The notes under the pieces were generated by a model. The model saw only the letters and a list, made by a program, of their open reading frames with translations. It had not been told where the DNA came from and ran no database searches. From a virus, in the IMG/VR virus record IMGVR_UViG_3300025889_000075, positions 91,132-155,131 of that record: DNA of 64,000 bases, one strand, 5' to 3'. Numbering within the stretch: the stretch's first letter is position 1; each line of letters opens with the position of its first letter. Made by a program: the position numbers and the translations under genes. Shown here piece after piece: positions 56,730-64,000 of the stretch.

Positions 56730-57885
56730 TCTATCAGAAATAACAAGAGACGGTAAAGAATATCGATCTATTCTTTTGGTTGAGAAAACTTTTGGTAAGA
56801 ATCAAAAGTCTAACAACTTCAAGACTGATGGTGGATTGTTTCATGCTAAGTATCTGGTAATCGGAAATGAAAAGGTAACTACTTGCAAAGACGCAGAATA
56901 TGTTGCTGGAAAAATACTTGGATTAAAAGCATTCAAGTCTGCAATAGATAAGAAATTAATGATTGGCGGATCGTATGTCGGTCAAAAAAAGATAGAAGAG
57001 ATTCCAATAACCAAACTGGAAAAGAGCGAAGAATTTGGTGGTATACCTGCTGGCGGAACTCGGGTTAATAAAGGTCTTTTGTTTGAAAGCGATTTAGCAG
57101 AGCGATTAGATGAATGTATCGAAGGAAAGGTTTGTAAAGGAAGATATTCAAAACAAACTGAAAAAATAATTCATCTTTGTTCTCAACAAGAAAAATCTCC
57201 AGTAATTAATTTTGTGCATGAAGGCGGCGCTAATAAACCAAGACCAATAGTTAATTCAGGAAAAAATGTTTTTATCTCTCCAAGAGATCATAAACAACAC
57301 GGTCCTCAACTTACCGATATAACACTTCAACACAAAAACGGTGCAGAAAGTTACCTTTCTCTAAAATTTAGTTCAACGCTTACCTTTGTTAACTCTGGCG
57401 TCGGTAGAATATTTCCGCAAGATGAAATGAAAAAGGGTAAGATTAAAGCACCAATCGGGCAAGCAATATTTAAAGCGTTCGGTATTGAAGAAACTACGTT
57501 TTGTGATGTATTTAATTTATATGGGAAAGGGAAAAAATTTCCAGTTGGTGTTGACGTTTCTAGAAAAGTCGACAAAAATATTTTACAATTGTTTTTATCA
57601 ACAGCAATTGGTTCTGGTTATTGGATGATTCATGGGATGGAAGGCGAAAAAGTGTACTGTTGGTACATGGACCCAAGTAAAAATCGAGCGATGTCAACTA
57701 TTAATGGTAAGATCTTAGTTAATTATGGTGGATCTGGAGGTAATGGCAAGAGAGTCGATATTGAATTTGCAAACGATTATTTTGATTTTAAGGTTAATAT
57801 AAGAAACAAGCAGTCAGGTTTATATCCATCACATATTATGTGCGATTATAAAAGTAAAGCAGCAACCGGAAAAAAATTACTATAA
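56716..57885 (+). CDS. Hypothetical protein with PD-(D/E)xK-like nuclease pattern
   Basis: The 389-residue product has an ordered set of residues like a PD-(D/E)xK nuclease. Residues L-L-F-E-S-D-L-A-E-R-L near 118 give an acidic helix position; L-T-D-I-T-L near 197 and, after a turn, Y-L-S-L-K-F near 212 give D and L-K. The C-terminal half has G-S-G-Y-W-M-I-H-G-M. It is widespread in marine T4-like phages as a hypothetical late protein. Nuclease function is inferred from the pattern only. Confidence 0.5.
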   Translation: MANLNLSEITRDGKEYRSILLVEKTFGKNQKSNNFKTDGGLFHAKYLVIGNEKVTTCKDAEYVAGKILGLKAFKSAIDKKLMIGGSYVGQKKIEEIPITKLEKSEEFGGIPAGGTRVNKGLLFESDLAERLDECIEGKVCKGRYSKQTEKIIHLCSQQEKSPVINFVHEGGANKPRPIVNSGKNVFISPRDHKQHGPQLTDITLQHKNGAESYLSLKFSSTLTFVNSGVGRIFPQDEMKKGKIKAPIGQAIFKAFGIEETTFCDVFNLYGKGKKFPVGVDVSRKVDKNILQLFLSTAIGSGYWMIHGMEGEKVYCWYMDPSKNRAMSTINGKILVNYGGSGGNGKRVDIEFANDYFDFKVNIRNKQSGLYPSHIMCDYKSKAATGKKLL

Positions 57886-57895
57886 AGGAACTAAC

Positions 57896-58615
57896 ATGGC
57901 AGTATCACATTACATAGAAGAAGATACAAGACTTACAATCGCTCGTGGATTGACTAGAGCTTCGTTCGTCCATAAGTTTGGCGCTGTTCCTGCCATGTCT
58001 GTTAATACAACAGGAACGATTTGGGATATAAACGATACTTCTTATCCTTGGACTGCTTTTAATACGCCAGGAGTTTTAACTATTCCCGCAGTAAATGCTG
58101 GGGACAATGGCGATAAAGTTGTTGTTTTTGGATTAGATGCTAACTATGCTTTGATTGAAGAAGAGTTTACGTTATCCAGTTCGGGAACGGTAACTGGTAC
58201 TAAAACATTTGGTCGTGTTTATAGAGCATATTACTATGATGATACAACTAACGCAGGAAATATCGATATTCAAAGAGGTGGAACCACAGTTGCTCGTATA
58301 ACTGCAGGCAAGGCACAAACGCTGATGGCAGTTTACACTGTTCCTGTTGGGCATACTGCTTATCTAACTCAAGGTGTTGCTTCAATTCAGTATGGTGGCG
58401 ACGCAACAATTGATATGTTCGTTAGATATCATGGTCAATCTTCATTTAGAATCGGGCATTCGGGAGAAGTCGCTGGAACTGGTATGCCATACCATTATGA
58501 GTTTAGTGTTCCTCTTGCTATCCCAGAAAAATCAGATATTGATGTGAGAACAAGGGTTCGATCTAATAACGCTCGCGTTACTGCGGCGTTTGATATTATT
58601 TTAATGCCGGAATAG
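57896..58615 (+). CDS. Virion structural protein (hypothetical)
   Basis: The 239-residue beta-rich product (A-V-S-H-Y-I-E-E-D-T-R-L-T-I-A-R-G) has Y-D-D-T-T-N-A-G-N-I-D-I-Q-R-G-G-T-T-V-A-R-I and a C-terminal R-S-N-N-A-R-V-T-A-A-F-D. Strong AAGGA site. The composition and conserved W-D-I-N-D-T-S-Y-P-W segment suggest a late surface or decoration protein. It precedes the packaged-protein genes. Confidence 0.55.
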   Translation: MAVSHYIEEDTRLTIARGLTRASFVHKFGAVPAMSVNTTGTIWDINDTSYPWTAFNTPGVLTIPAVNAGDNGDKVVVFGLDANYALIEEEFTLSSSGTVTGTKTFGRVYRAYYYDDTTNAGNIDIQRGGTTVARITAGKAQTLMAVYTVPVGHTAYLTQGVASIQYGGDATIDMFVRYHGQSSFRIGHSGEVAGTGMPYHYEFSVPLAIPEKSDIDVRTRVRSNNARVTAAFDIILMPE

Positions 58616-58622
58616 ATAAACA

Positions 58623-59846
58623 ATGGATAATTTCGCAAGTTACATAACAGAGCAAAAAAATACTCACATGACCCATATTGAGGATAAAGTCCTCTATGGT
58701 GGAGTGAGTGGCACACGCCAAGCAATTTTTGCGCTCCGTGACTTGCGAGATATGCTTGGTGGTAAAAAAGAAGGAAATGTTTCGGTCAAATGGGATGGCG
58801 CTCCTGCTATTTTCGCTGGAGAAGATCCTCGTGATGGACAATTCTTTGTTGCTAAAAAGGGTATCTTTAATAAGAACCCAAAGGTATATAAAACAAATAC
58901 AGATATTGACGCGGATACTTCAGGTGATTTAAATAAGAAACTGAAAGACGCTCTTAAATATTTGCCCGAACTTGGGATTAAAGGCGTCATACAAGGTGAC
59001 TTTCTTTTTGGTCGTGGCGATGTTAAAACTAAAAACATCGATGGAAAGAAGTATGTAACCTTTCATCCTAACACGATTGTCTATGCTATTCCTTTTGAAC
59101 AAGCAGACGCAATTCGTAAAGCAAAAATCGGTATTGTGTGGCATACTACATATACTGGTAGAACATTCGAGACTATGAAGGCATCTTACGGTGTCAATGT
59201 GAAGGGATTGAAGAACTCCTCTTCGGTATGGTCTCAGGACGCAATGTTGCGCGACCTTCAAAGCGCGACTATGAGTAAAAAAGAAACAGAAGAGGTTAAT
59301 GCAATACTTACGAAAATTGGTTACCTTTTTAACGGGATCGCAGGCAGCACTCTCAGAACCCTCGAGCGAGATCCGACCCTCGCAGGAACCATCGAAACCT
59401 TCAATAACACCTACGTCAGAAAAGGCGAAGTCATCGGGAATTCGAAAGCGCACGTCAACAAACTCATCAGGTACATCAAAAACAAGTACCAAAAAGAAAT
59501 CAACTCGCGCTCGAGCGAAAAAGGCAAAGCAACCCAGCGAGCAAAACTAGCGGCGATTCTTTCTTTCTTTTCTGATGAGAACAAAGAAAACTTAACCAAG
59601 ATGTTTGAATTACAAAAATTAATTGTTTTGGCGAAGTTGAAACTTATAAATAAATTGAACAGACTTGTAAATGTTGATACTTTTGTAAAAACAAGAAAAG
59701 GTTTTAAGGTAACAGGTCAAGAAGGATTTGTTGCCATAGACAGATTAGGTGGTGATGCGGTAAAGATTGTTGATAGAATGGAATTTTCATACAACAACTT
59801 TTCGCCCGATATTTTGAAGGGATGGGATAAACCTACGAGGAAATAA
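58623..59846 (+). CDS. DNA/RNA-ligase-like protein with capsid-targeting N-terminus (DUF6267-like)
   Basis: The 407-residue product begins M-D-N-F-A-S-Y-I-T-E-Q, which resembles T4 capsid-targeting peptides. The nucleotidyltransferase signature is S-V-K-W-D-G-A-P-A-I (K-x-D-G) near residue 60, with I-Q-G-D-F-L-F-G near 125 and H-P-N-T-I-V-Y-A-I-P near 155. The C-terminal third is basic and helical. It looks like a divergent ligase or capping-type enzyme that may be packaged in the head and delivered with the DNA. Substrate and activity unproven. A TATAAATA at 59645-59652 lies inside the gene. Confidence 0.65.
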   Translation: MDNFASYITEQKNTHMTHIEDKVLYGGVSGTRQAIFALRDLRDMLGGKKEGNVSVKWDGAPAIFAGEDPRDGQFFVAKKGIFNKNPKVYKTNTDIDADTSGDLNKKLKDALKYLPELGIKGVIQGDFLFGRGDVKTKNIDGKKYVTFHPNTIVYAIPFEQADAIRKAKIGIVWHTTYTGRTFETMKASYGVNVKGLKNSSSVWSQDAMLRDLQSATMSKKETEEVNAILTKIGYLFNGIAGSTLRTLERDPTLAGTIETFNNTYVRKGEVIGNSKAHVNKLIRYIKNKYQKEINSRSSEKGKATQRAKLAAILSFFSDENKENLTKMFELQKLIVLAKLKLINKLNRLVNVDTFVKTRKGFKVTGQEGFVAIDRLGGDAVKIVDRMEFSYNNFSPDILKGWDKPTRK

Positions 59847-59848
59847 CA

Positions 59849-60298
59849 ATGGCAAAGCCATTAGGATTCAAAGACTTCATTAACGTTGATTACACTCAAT
59901 CGGGTGACGATCAACTCGCCTATAATGCTAAGAAAAGAAAAAAAGCAGATCAGGAACACGAAGCACTCTCTATAACGCAGCGTCTTGCTCGTTCTCGTCA
60001 GATGAAGAAATATAAATCCCGTCTTAAGATCGGTCGTGAGAAAGCAAAGAGAAGAACTGCGGGCAAAGAAGTTTTACGTAAGCGAGCAAAGAAAGATGTT
60101 CGCAATAAATTATTTTTGAAATTTAGTAAAGGTGTCAAGAAAGGTGATATGGCACCACAAAGGAGAGGGGAGATCGAGAAAAGAATCGATAAACTTCCTA
60201 AGTCCAGAATTGATATGTTGGTTCGCAAAGCGATTCCACAAATGCGTAAAAAGGAAATGCTTAGAAAGAGAGGAGCTGCTCCTGCTGCTGAAAAATGA
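59849..60298 (+). CDS. Basic protein with capsid-targeting-like N-terminus
   Basis: The 149-residue product starts M-A-K-P-L-G-F-K-D-F-I-N-V-D-Y, a degenerate targeting peptide, and is then very rich in K and R (K-K-R-K-K-A-D, R-S-R-Q-M-K-K-Y-K). A helical middle and a short A-A-P-A-A-E-K tail follow. Its charge fits DNA packing. Homologues are common in marine T4-like phages without known function. The end overlaps the next start. Confidence 0.62.
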   Translation: MAKPLGFKDFINVDYTQSGDDQLAYNAKKRKKADQEHEALSITQRLARSRQMKKYKSRLKIGREKAKRRTAGKEVLRKRAKKDVRNKLFLKFSKGVKKGDMAPQRRGEIEKRIDKLPKSRIDMLVRKAIPQMRKKEMLRKRGAAPAAEK

Positions 60299-61716
60299 TA
60301 AACATACCATCGTTTAAACAATATCTCGTTGAAGAAGAAAGAGAGATCTATTTCACGTTCGGAAGAATGAATCCTCCGACAGTAGGTCATGGGAAACTCA
60401 TCACCCAATTATCAACAAAAGCAGGTAGAAATCCCTACAAAGTATTCGTTTCACAATCTCAAGACGCAAAGAAAAACCCACTCTCTTACGCTGACAAAAT
60501 TAAGCATGTACGTAAGATGTTTCCAAAGCACGCACGCAACGTTCTACTCAACCGCAAGGTTAAAAGCGTATTTGATGCCGCAACTAATCTTTATGATCAA
60601 GGATATAAAAAGATTGTAATGGTTGTTGGGCAAGACCGTGTTGTCGAATTCGAGACACTGTTAAACAAATACAACGGGGTCAAGGGGAAACACGGATTCT
60701 ACAACTTCGAGAGGATCCGTGTTGTCTCCGCTGGTCAAAGAGATCCAGACTCTGAGGGAGTTGAAGGAATGTCAGCGTCTAAGCAACGAGAGGCAGCGAG
60801 AGAGAATGATTTCGTGTCATTCGCTCAAGGGTTACCCAAAAATCTTTCTAACAAAGACGCTAAGAAACTGTTCAATGATGTTCGCATTGGTATGGGTTTA
60901 AAAGAAGAAACTCAATTTAAGAACCACGTTGAACTTGAACCAGTTTCAGATATTCGTGAAAAGTATATCGAAGGTTCTTTATTCGAACCAGGCGATCGTG
61001 TTGTTATTAAATCATCTAACGAAAAGGGAAGAATCCATAGACTCGGAACCAATTATGTTATCATTAGTTTAGATGAAGGTAACATTTCTCGTCAATGGAT
61101 CGACGGTATCGTTAAAGAAAAAACCGACCGTTGGTATAAGGATCAACCAGAGTGGGGTACTCCAGAAGCAACTAAGAAAGCGAAGAAGGTTACGCCCAAC
61201 GAAGGTGTCAAGCAAGATCCGGATATTAAAGACAGAAAAGGCACACAACCTGCTCGTTATCATAGCGGACTATCTAAGGCACAAAAGATTAGTCGTGATC
61301 GCCAATTCAAACGCCAATCTAAGATGTCAGATAGCGACCCCAATGCATACAAACCAGCTGCTGGGGATAAAACAACTAAAACCAAACCTTCGAAGTATAC
61401 CAAATCATTCAAGGCGATGTACGGCGAAGATGCTGTGCTACGCGCCAAAGATAAAATTGATAAAGAAAAGAAAGCAGATAAGATTAAGCACGATCGAATG
61501 ATGGATCGTGCTCGTATACAAAAAGCAAGGAACATTAATAGAACCACAGTTCCTGAAGGACAGGATAAAATGAACGGTGTTAAGTTTAACCCGAGAGATA
61601 TGATGACGCATAATCCTGTTGCTAAAAATGCACACAAGTTTAATAAAGCAGCAGTGCATACAGATAAGAAAAAAGCAACGAAACGCGGATACATCAAACA
61701 CAAGGGTAAGTCATGA
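60295..61716 (+). CDS. Nucleotidyltransferase (cytidylyltransferase-like) with targeting N-terminus
   Basis: The 473-residue product begins I-P-S-F-K-Q-Y-L-V-E-E-E, a capsid-targeting-like peptide. The nucleotidyltransferase domain (about 15-190) has F-G-R-M-N-P-P-T-V-G-H (H-x-G-H-type) and M-S-A-S-K-Q-R (I-S-x-S-x-x-R-type). A central beta segment with G-D-R-V-V-I-K-S-S-N-E-K-G-R-I-H-R-L is KOW-like, and the C-terminal 150 residues are basic. Relatives include NMN/pantetheine adenylyltransferases. It might act on NAD or coenzymes upon injection. Overlaps both neighbours by 4 nt. Confidence 0.75.
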   Translation: MINIPSFKQYLVEEEREIYFTFGRMNPPTVGHGKLITQLSTKAGRNPYKVFVSQSQDAKKNPLSYADKIKHVRKMFPKHARNVLLNRKVKSVFDAATNLYDQGYKKIVMVVGQDRVVEFETLLNKYNGVKGKHGFYNFERIRVVSAGQRDPDSEGVEGMSASKQREAARENDFVSFAQGLPKNLSNKDAKKLFNDVRIGMGLKEETQFKNHVELEPVSDIREKYIEGSLFEPGDRVVIKSSNEKGRIHRLGTNYVIISLDEGNISRQWIDGIVKEKTDRWYKDQPEWGTPEATKKAKKVTPNEGVKQDPDIKDRKGTQPARYHSGLSKAQKISRDRQFKRQSKMSDSDPNAYKPAAGDKTTKTKPSKYTKSFKAMYGEDAVLRAKDKIDKEKKADKIKHDRMMDRARIQKARNINRTTVPEGQDKMNGVKFNPRDMMTHNPVAKNAHKFNKAAVHTDKKKATKRGYIKHKGKS

Positions 61717-61940
61717 AGTTCAAAGAGTTCATCCTAGTTGAGGATGCAATAGCAGATAAAGCAAAGAAATCTGGTTTCTCTGCTTCAACTTTACGCAAAG
61801 TATATAATCGAGGCGTCGCAGCGTGGAAGACTGGACATCGTCCAGGAACAACTTCTCAGCAATGGGGCATGGCTCGTGTTAATGCGTTTATTGTTAAAAA
61901 GAAAAAGGGCGGATTAAACCACGATAAAGATCTGGCATAA
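61713..61940 (+). CDS. DUF5824-like protein with capsid-targeting-like N-terminus
   Basis: The 75-residue product begins M-K-F-K-E-F-I-L-V-E-D-A, a good targeting peptide. The rest (S-A-S-T-L-R-K-V-Y-N-R-G-V-A-A-W-K-T-G-H, then P-G-T-T-S-Q-Q-W-G-M-A-R-V-N) matches the DUF5824 family, known only as a domain of phage proteins. It ends 1 nt before a late box. A packaged protein is inferred. Confidence 0.75.
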   Translation: MKFKEFILVEDAIADKAKKSGFSASTLRKVYNRGVAAWKTGHRPGTTSQQWGMARVNAFIVKKKKGGLNHDKDLA

Positions 61941-61948
61941 TATAAATA
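61941..61948 (+). promoter_or_regulatory. Late promoter box, 6 nt before ATG 61955
   Basis: TATAAATA immediately follows the previous stop codon and is exactly 6 nt before the next ATG, the same spacing as the gp68-like gene. No ribosome site is present, so a leaderless transcript is likely. Confidence 0.7.
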
Positions 61949-61954
61949 ACGATT

Positions 61955-63094
61955 ATGAAAAAAGAAAACGTAAAATCAGCAGATAAGAAACCCGAAGTCT
62001 ATACTGACGAAAAGGGTAGAAAACGCGTACGCATGGTATCTGTAGATAAAGAAATTGTTAAAACAAACGAGAAAGCAGTTTCTAAAGCACAACAAAAGTT
62101 TTTTGGGATTGTTCGTGGTTTGCAAAAGGGTGAAATTAAGAACGCTTCACCAGACGCTAAAAAGGCAGCAGCATCAATGAGTAAAAAAGACGTTAAAGAC
62201 TTTGCTGCTACCAAGCACAAGGGGTTGCCTACTAAGAAAGAAGCAACGATGGCAGATAAAGCAGGTCCAGGAAAAGGGAAAGACATGAGGGATATGTCTA
62301 AGTTGGATCACGCTAAGGCAAGAGACTGGCATCAATACAGAGTTAAAAGCAAAGGCGACTATCATTCCAAGATGGCAAAGATTCATCACGCTAATGCTAT
62401 CGGCGGTAGTTCCATGTTACATAAAGAATCTTTGCAGAAAGATATTGCAACACTTTCTGGCAAGTATCCAGAAAGGTCTAAAGTTAAAACCAAAGATGGA
62501 AAAACAGGCACAGTTGTTTCAGTTGGAAGGGATTATGTTAAAGTCGCTCACGGTAATAGGATGAAAGACTACCATCCTTCTAAATTGGAAGCGTGTTGGA
62601 CTGGATACAAGCAAGCAGGTATGAAAAAGAAAGGAGATAAAATGGTCCCTAATTGTGTTCCTGAATCATTTAAATCTTTCATTGGTGAAGCAGTTAAAAT
62701 TTCTCCTGCTAAACAAAAAGAGATAGACGCCAGGAAAGCAGCAAGAGACGCTGATGGTCGATCTTCTGCTGCTAGGAAAGCAAGGAAAGCAAATCCTCCT
62801 GCGCCTAAACCAAAACCCGCGCCAAAGAAACAAACTGCTCGTAAAGACACGTATGATAAAGCAGACCTGCATCCTATTATGCAGCTGAGAAAAGTAGTTG
62901 ATAATCCGAAACACGTTCCTACTTTTCATATGGGTAAATCTGGAAAGGTTAATCCGAAAGACGCAGCAGATGCAATTAGGTTTTATGAAAAATTGCCGGT
63001 AATGGGTAAACGTCAACTGCAAATTAGAATCGCTAAAGGCGGTCCTGCTGCAGTTAAACAAGCAGCAGATGCATATAGAGGGATGAAAAAATGA
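61955..63094 (+). CDS. Basic packaged-type protein with internal targeting motif
   Basis: The 379-residue product is very basic. Residues about 155-236 hold a K-V-K-T-K-D-G-K-T-G-T-V-V-S-V-G segment and C214-W-T-G-Y-K-Q-A-G-M ... V-P-N-C-V-P-E, a module known from other phage proteins. At residues 239-246 an internal F-K-S-F-I-G-E-A occurs, like a second capsid-targeting peptide. A further basic domain with P-rich linker follows. It looks like a fusion of two packaged proteins that gp21 could cut apart. Confidence 0.6.
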   Translation: MKKENVKSADKKPEVYTDEKGRKRVRMVSVDKEIVKTNEKAVSKAQQKFFGIVRGLQKGEIKNASPDAKKAAASMSKKDVKDFAATKHKGLPTKKEATMADKAGPGKGKDMRDMSKLDHAKARDWHQYRVKSKGDYHSKMAKIHHANAIGGSSMLHKESLQKDIATLSGKYPERSKVKTKDGKTGTVVSVGRDYVKVAHGNRMKDYHPSKLEACWTGYKQAGMKKKGDKMVPNCVPESFKSFIGEAVKISPAKQKEIDARKAARDADGRSSAARKARKANPPAPKPKPAPKKQTARKDTYDKADLHPIMQLRKVVDNPKHVPTFHMGKSGKVNPKDAADAIRFYEKLPVMGKRQLQIRIAKGGPAAVKQAADAYRGMKK

Positions 63095-63663
63095 AGTCGT
63101 TCAAATCTATTAGAGAAGCAGAATGGAAAAAAGAAACTCCATGGCGTAAAGTTAAACCTGGCGATAAAAAGGATAAGTACGGCAATACGGTTAAAGACAA
63201 AAACGTTGCCAGAAACCTTGCTCGTTCTGCTATGAAGAAAACTGCTTCTGGTAAAACAGAATCATCTGATGCTTATGGTAAGAGTCAAGACGCGATTGCT
63301 AATAAAAAGAAAAAAGATGCAATTACGCCACAGGATCGTGTGACGCTTGCCAGATTAGATGCTCTAATGAAAATGCAAAAAAGAAAAAAAGAAAGCGTTG
63401 AAGAAGGTAAAGCGTCTGTTTCTAAGCATAAAAGAATTCTTGCTATAATCGGAAAAGCACAAAATATGGACCAAGCAATTAGTATGGTCATGAAAGCACG
63501 TAATACTGACGAAAAGAAAGCAAAGAAATTGGTACATAATGCAGTAAGATCTGCCTTTTATGATGATCATCGCGAGGCGCTCAACCCAAGACAAAAACAA
63601 AAAGCACAAAAGTCTGCTTCACAGAACAAGTCCTTTAATACTGTAAGAGACCGACTCAAATGA
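63091..63663 (+). CDS. Basic protein with capsid-targeting N-terminus
   Basis: The 190-residue product begins M-K-S-F-K-S-I-R-E-A-E, a close match to capsid-targeting peptides. The rest is highly basic (K-K-T-A-S-G-K-T, K-M-Q-K-R-K-K) and helical, with A-R-N-T-D-E-K-K-A-K-K-L-V-H-N. It overlaps its neighbours by 4 nt upstream and 4 nt downstream. Probably packaged with DNA. Function unknown. Confidence 0.62.
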   Translation: MKSFKSIREAEWKKETPWRKVKPGDKKDKYGNTVKDKNVARNLARSAMKKTASGKTESSDAYGKSQDAIANKKKKDAITPQDRVTLARLDALMKMQKRKKESVEEGKASVSKHKRILAIIGKAQNMDQAISMVMKARNTDEKKAKKLVHNAVRSAFYDDHREALNPRQKQKAQKSASQNKSFNTVRDRLK

Positions 63664-64000
63664 AATCTTTTAAATCTTTCATAGAAGCAAAGATCCCTTG
63701 GTATTCTCCGCAGATTGGTGCACAAACACCAGCAGCTCGCAACAGAAAACATAAACCAATTGATCGACTGACTAAAGAACCTCATGGCACCAAGACCAAA
63801 TATGATTCTGAACGCGCAGTTCGATCTGGTAATCCTGCCCGCTATGATAAAAAGAAAGCAGAATTAAAGAAAAAACTTGATGCATTGCAGTTAAAAAGAG
63901 AATTAGATCGCATCAATAAAGAAGACGTTGATGAAGCAACATACCAAGGAAGGAAAGTGCCTCTTAACAAACCAATGAAAGGCGATGTTAAGAAGTCAAA
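63660..64000 (+). CDS. Virion-associated protein with capsid-targeting N-terminus, C-terminally cut by the window
   Basis: The open frame of about 113 residues begins M-K-S-F-K-S-F-I-E-A-K, the clearest targeting peptide in the set, then I-P-W-Y-S-P-Q-I-G. A basic coiled coil (K-A-E-L-K-K-K-L-D-A-L-Q-L-K) leads to D-E-A-T-Y-Q-G-R-K-V-P-L-N-K-P-M-K-G-D. That last motif starts a domain common in marine T4-like phage structural proteins. The stop is outside the window. Confidence 0.6.
   Translation, partial: MKSFKSFIEAKIPWYSPQIGAQTPAARNRKHKPIDRLTKEPHGTKTKYDSERAVRSGNPARYDKKKAELKKKLDALQLKRELDRINKEDVDEATYQGRKVPLNKPMKGDVKKS

Noticed and set aside
59645-59652. TATAAATA inside the ligase-like gene
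   Set aside because: Perfect late box, but about 200 nt from the next start and inside coding sequence. It may be chance, so it is not listed as a promoter.
61260-61703. 147-codon open frame on the minus strand inside the nucleotidyltransferase gene
   Set aside because: It lies fully within a conserved + strand gene, lacks a ribosome site and has a composition explained by the A-rich basic coding strand. No minus-strand gene in the window is supported.
1-64000. tRNA genes, integrase, attachment sites or photosynthesis genes
   Set aside because: No cloverleaf with acceptor/TTC arm, no recombinase motif, and no psbA- or psbD-like sequence was seen by reading; a tRNAscan run would settle the tRNA question.

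Overview
The window is a 64-kb interior segment of a T4-like myovirus genome, most likely a marine phage of a Gram-negative, probably proteobacterial, host. All supported genes lie on the + strand and are packed with short gaps or 1-30 nt overlaps. I find no tRNA, integrase, attachment site, CRISPR array, IS element or photosynthesis gene. Host type is inferred from sigma70-like promoters with 17-bp spacers, an IscU with the LPPVK motif, a DUF1289 protein and a ROSE-like RNA thermometer. Both window ends cut through genes.

Region by region. (1) 1-3752: two kelch-like repeat proteins (the first only its C-terminus), a sulfotransferase and a tandem 2OG-Fe(II) oxygenase. (2) 3797-16376: the T4 morphogenesis order gp13, gp14 (here split in two), gp15, gp16, gp17, gp18, gp19, gp20, gp67, gp68, gp21, gp22, gp23, closed by a strong terminator. 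(3) 16498-24219: a third kelch-like protein, a gp3-like protein, UvsY, UvsW, sigma factor gp55, and gp47/gp46. (4) 24272-36398: the replication core, with gp45, gp44, an NAD-epimerase, gp62, RegA, Hsp20, three tiny proteins, gp43, an AEP-primase-like protein, a UDP-glucose-dehydrogenase-like protein, UvsX and gp41. (5) 36408-46252: accessory and metabolic genes. These include a SleB hydrolase, a TET/JBP dioxygenase + TAGT-type glycosyltransferase + cytidylyltransferase operon, an exported nuclease, a D12-class DNA adenine methylase, a bL33-like protein, IscU, a cupin and GMP reductase. (6) 46253-48394 and 52019-56020: small early genes behind repeated copies of one promoter. (7) 48432-52018: seven consecutive membrane-linked genes, six with signal peptides, behind a late promoter. 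(8) 56046-64000: late genes. Several products begin with a capsid-targeting-like peptide ([Y/F]-K-x-[F/Y]-I-x-E) and include a ligase-like protein and a nucleotidyltransferase, so this looks like a set of proteins packaged in the head and injected.

How it fits together. Early and middle genes use host-type promoters (TTGACA-like or TTTACT, 17 bp, TATAAT/CATAAT). Late genes use TATAAATA boxes read by gp55 with clamp gp45. DNA polymerase gp43, gp55, the TET-like dioxygenase, the glycosyltransferase and a small zinc-binding protein all end in a similar acidic-aromatic tail (S-L-E-x-F-F-like). In T4 this kind of tail binds the gp45 clamp, so DNA base modification may be coupled to the replication clamp. 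Other notable points are a ROSE-like thermometer before hsp20, three start codons exactly 6 nt after a promoter -10 box (likely leaderless mRNAs), the split gp14, and an iron-sulfur scaffold next to a ribosomal-protein-like gene.
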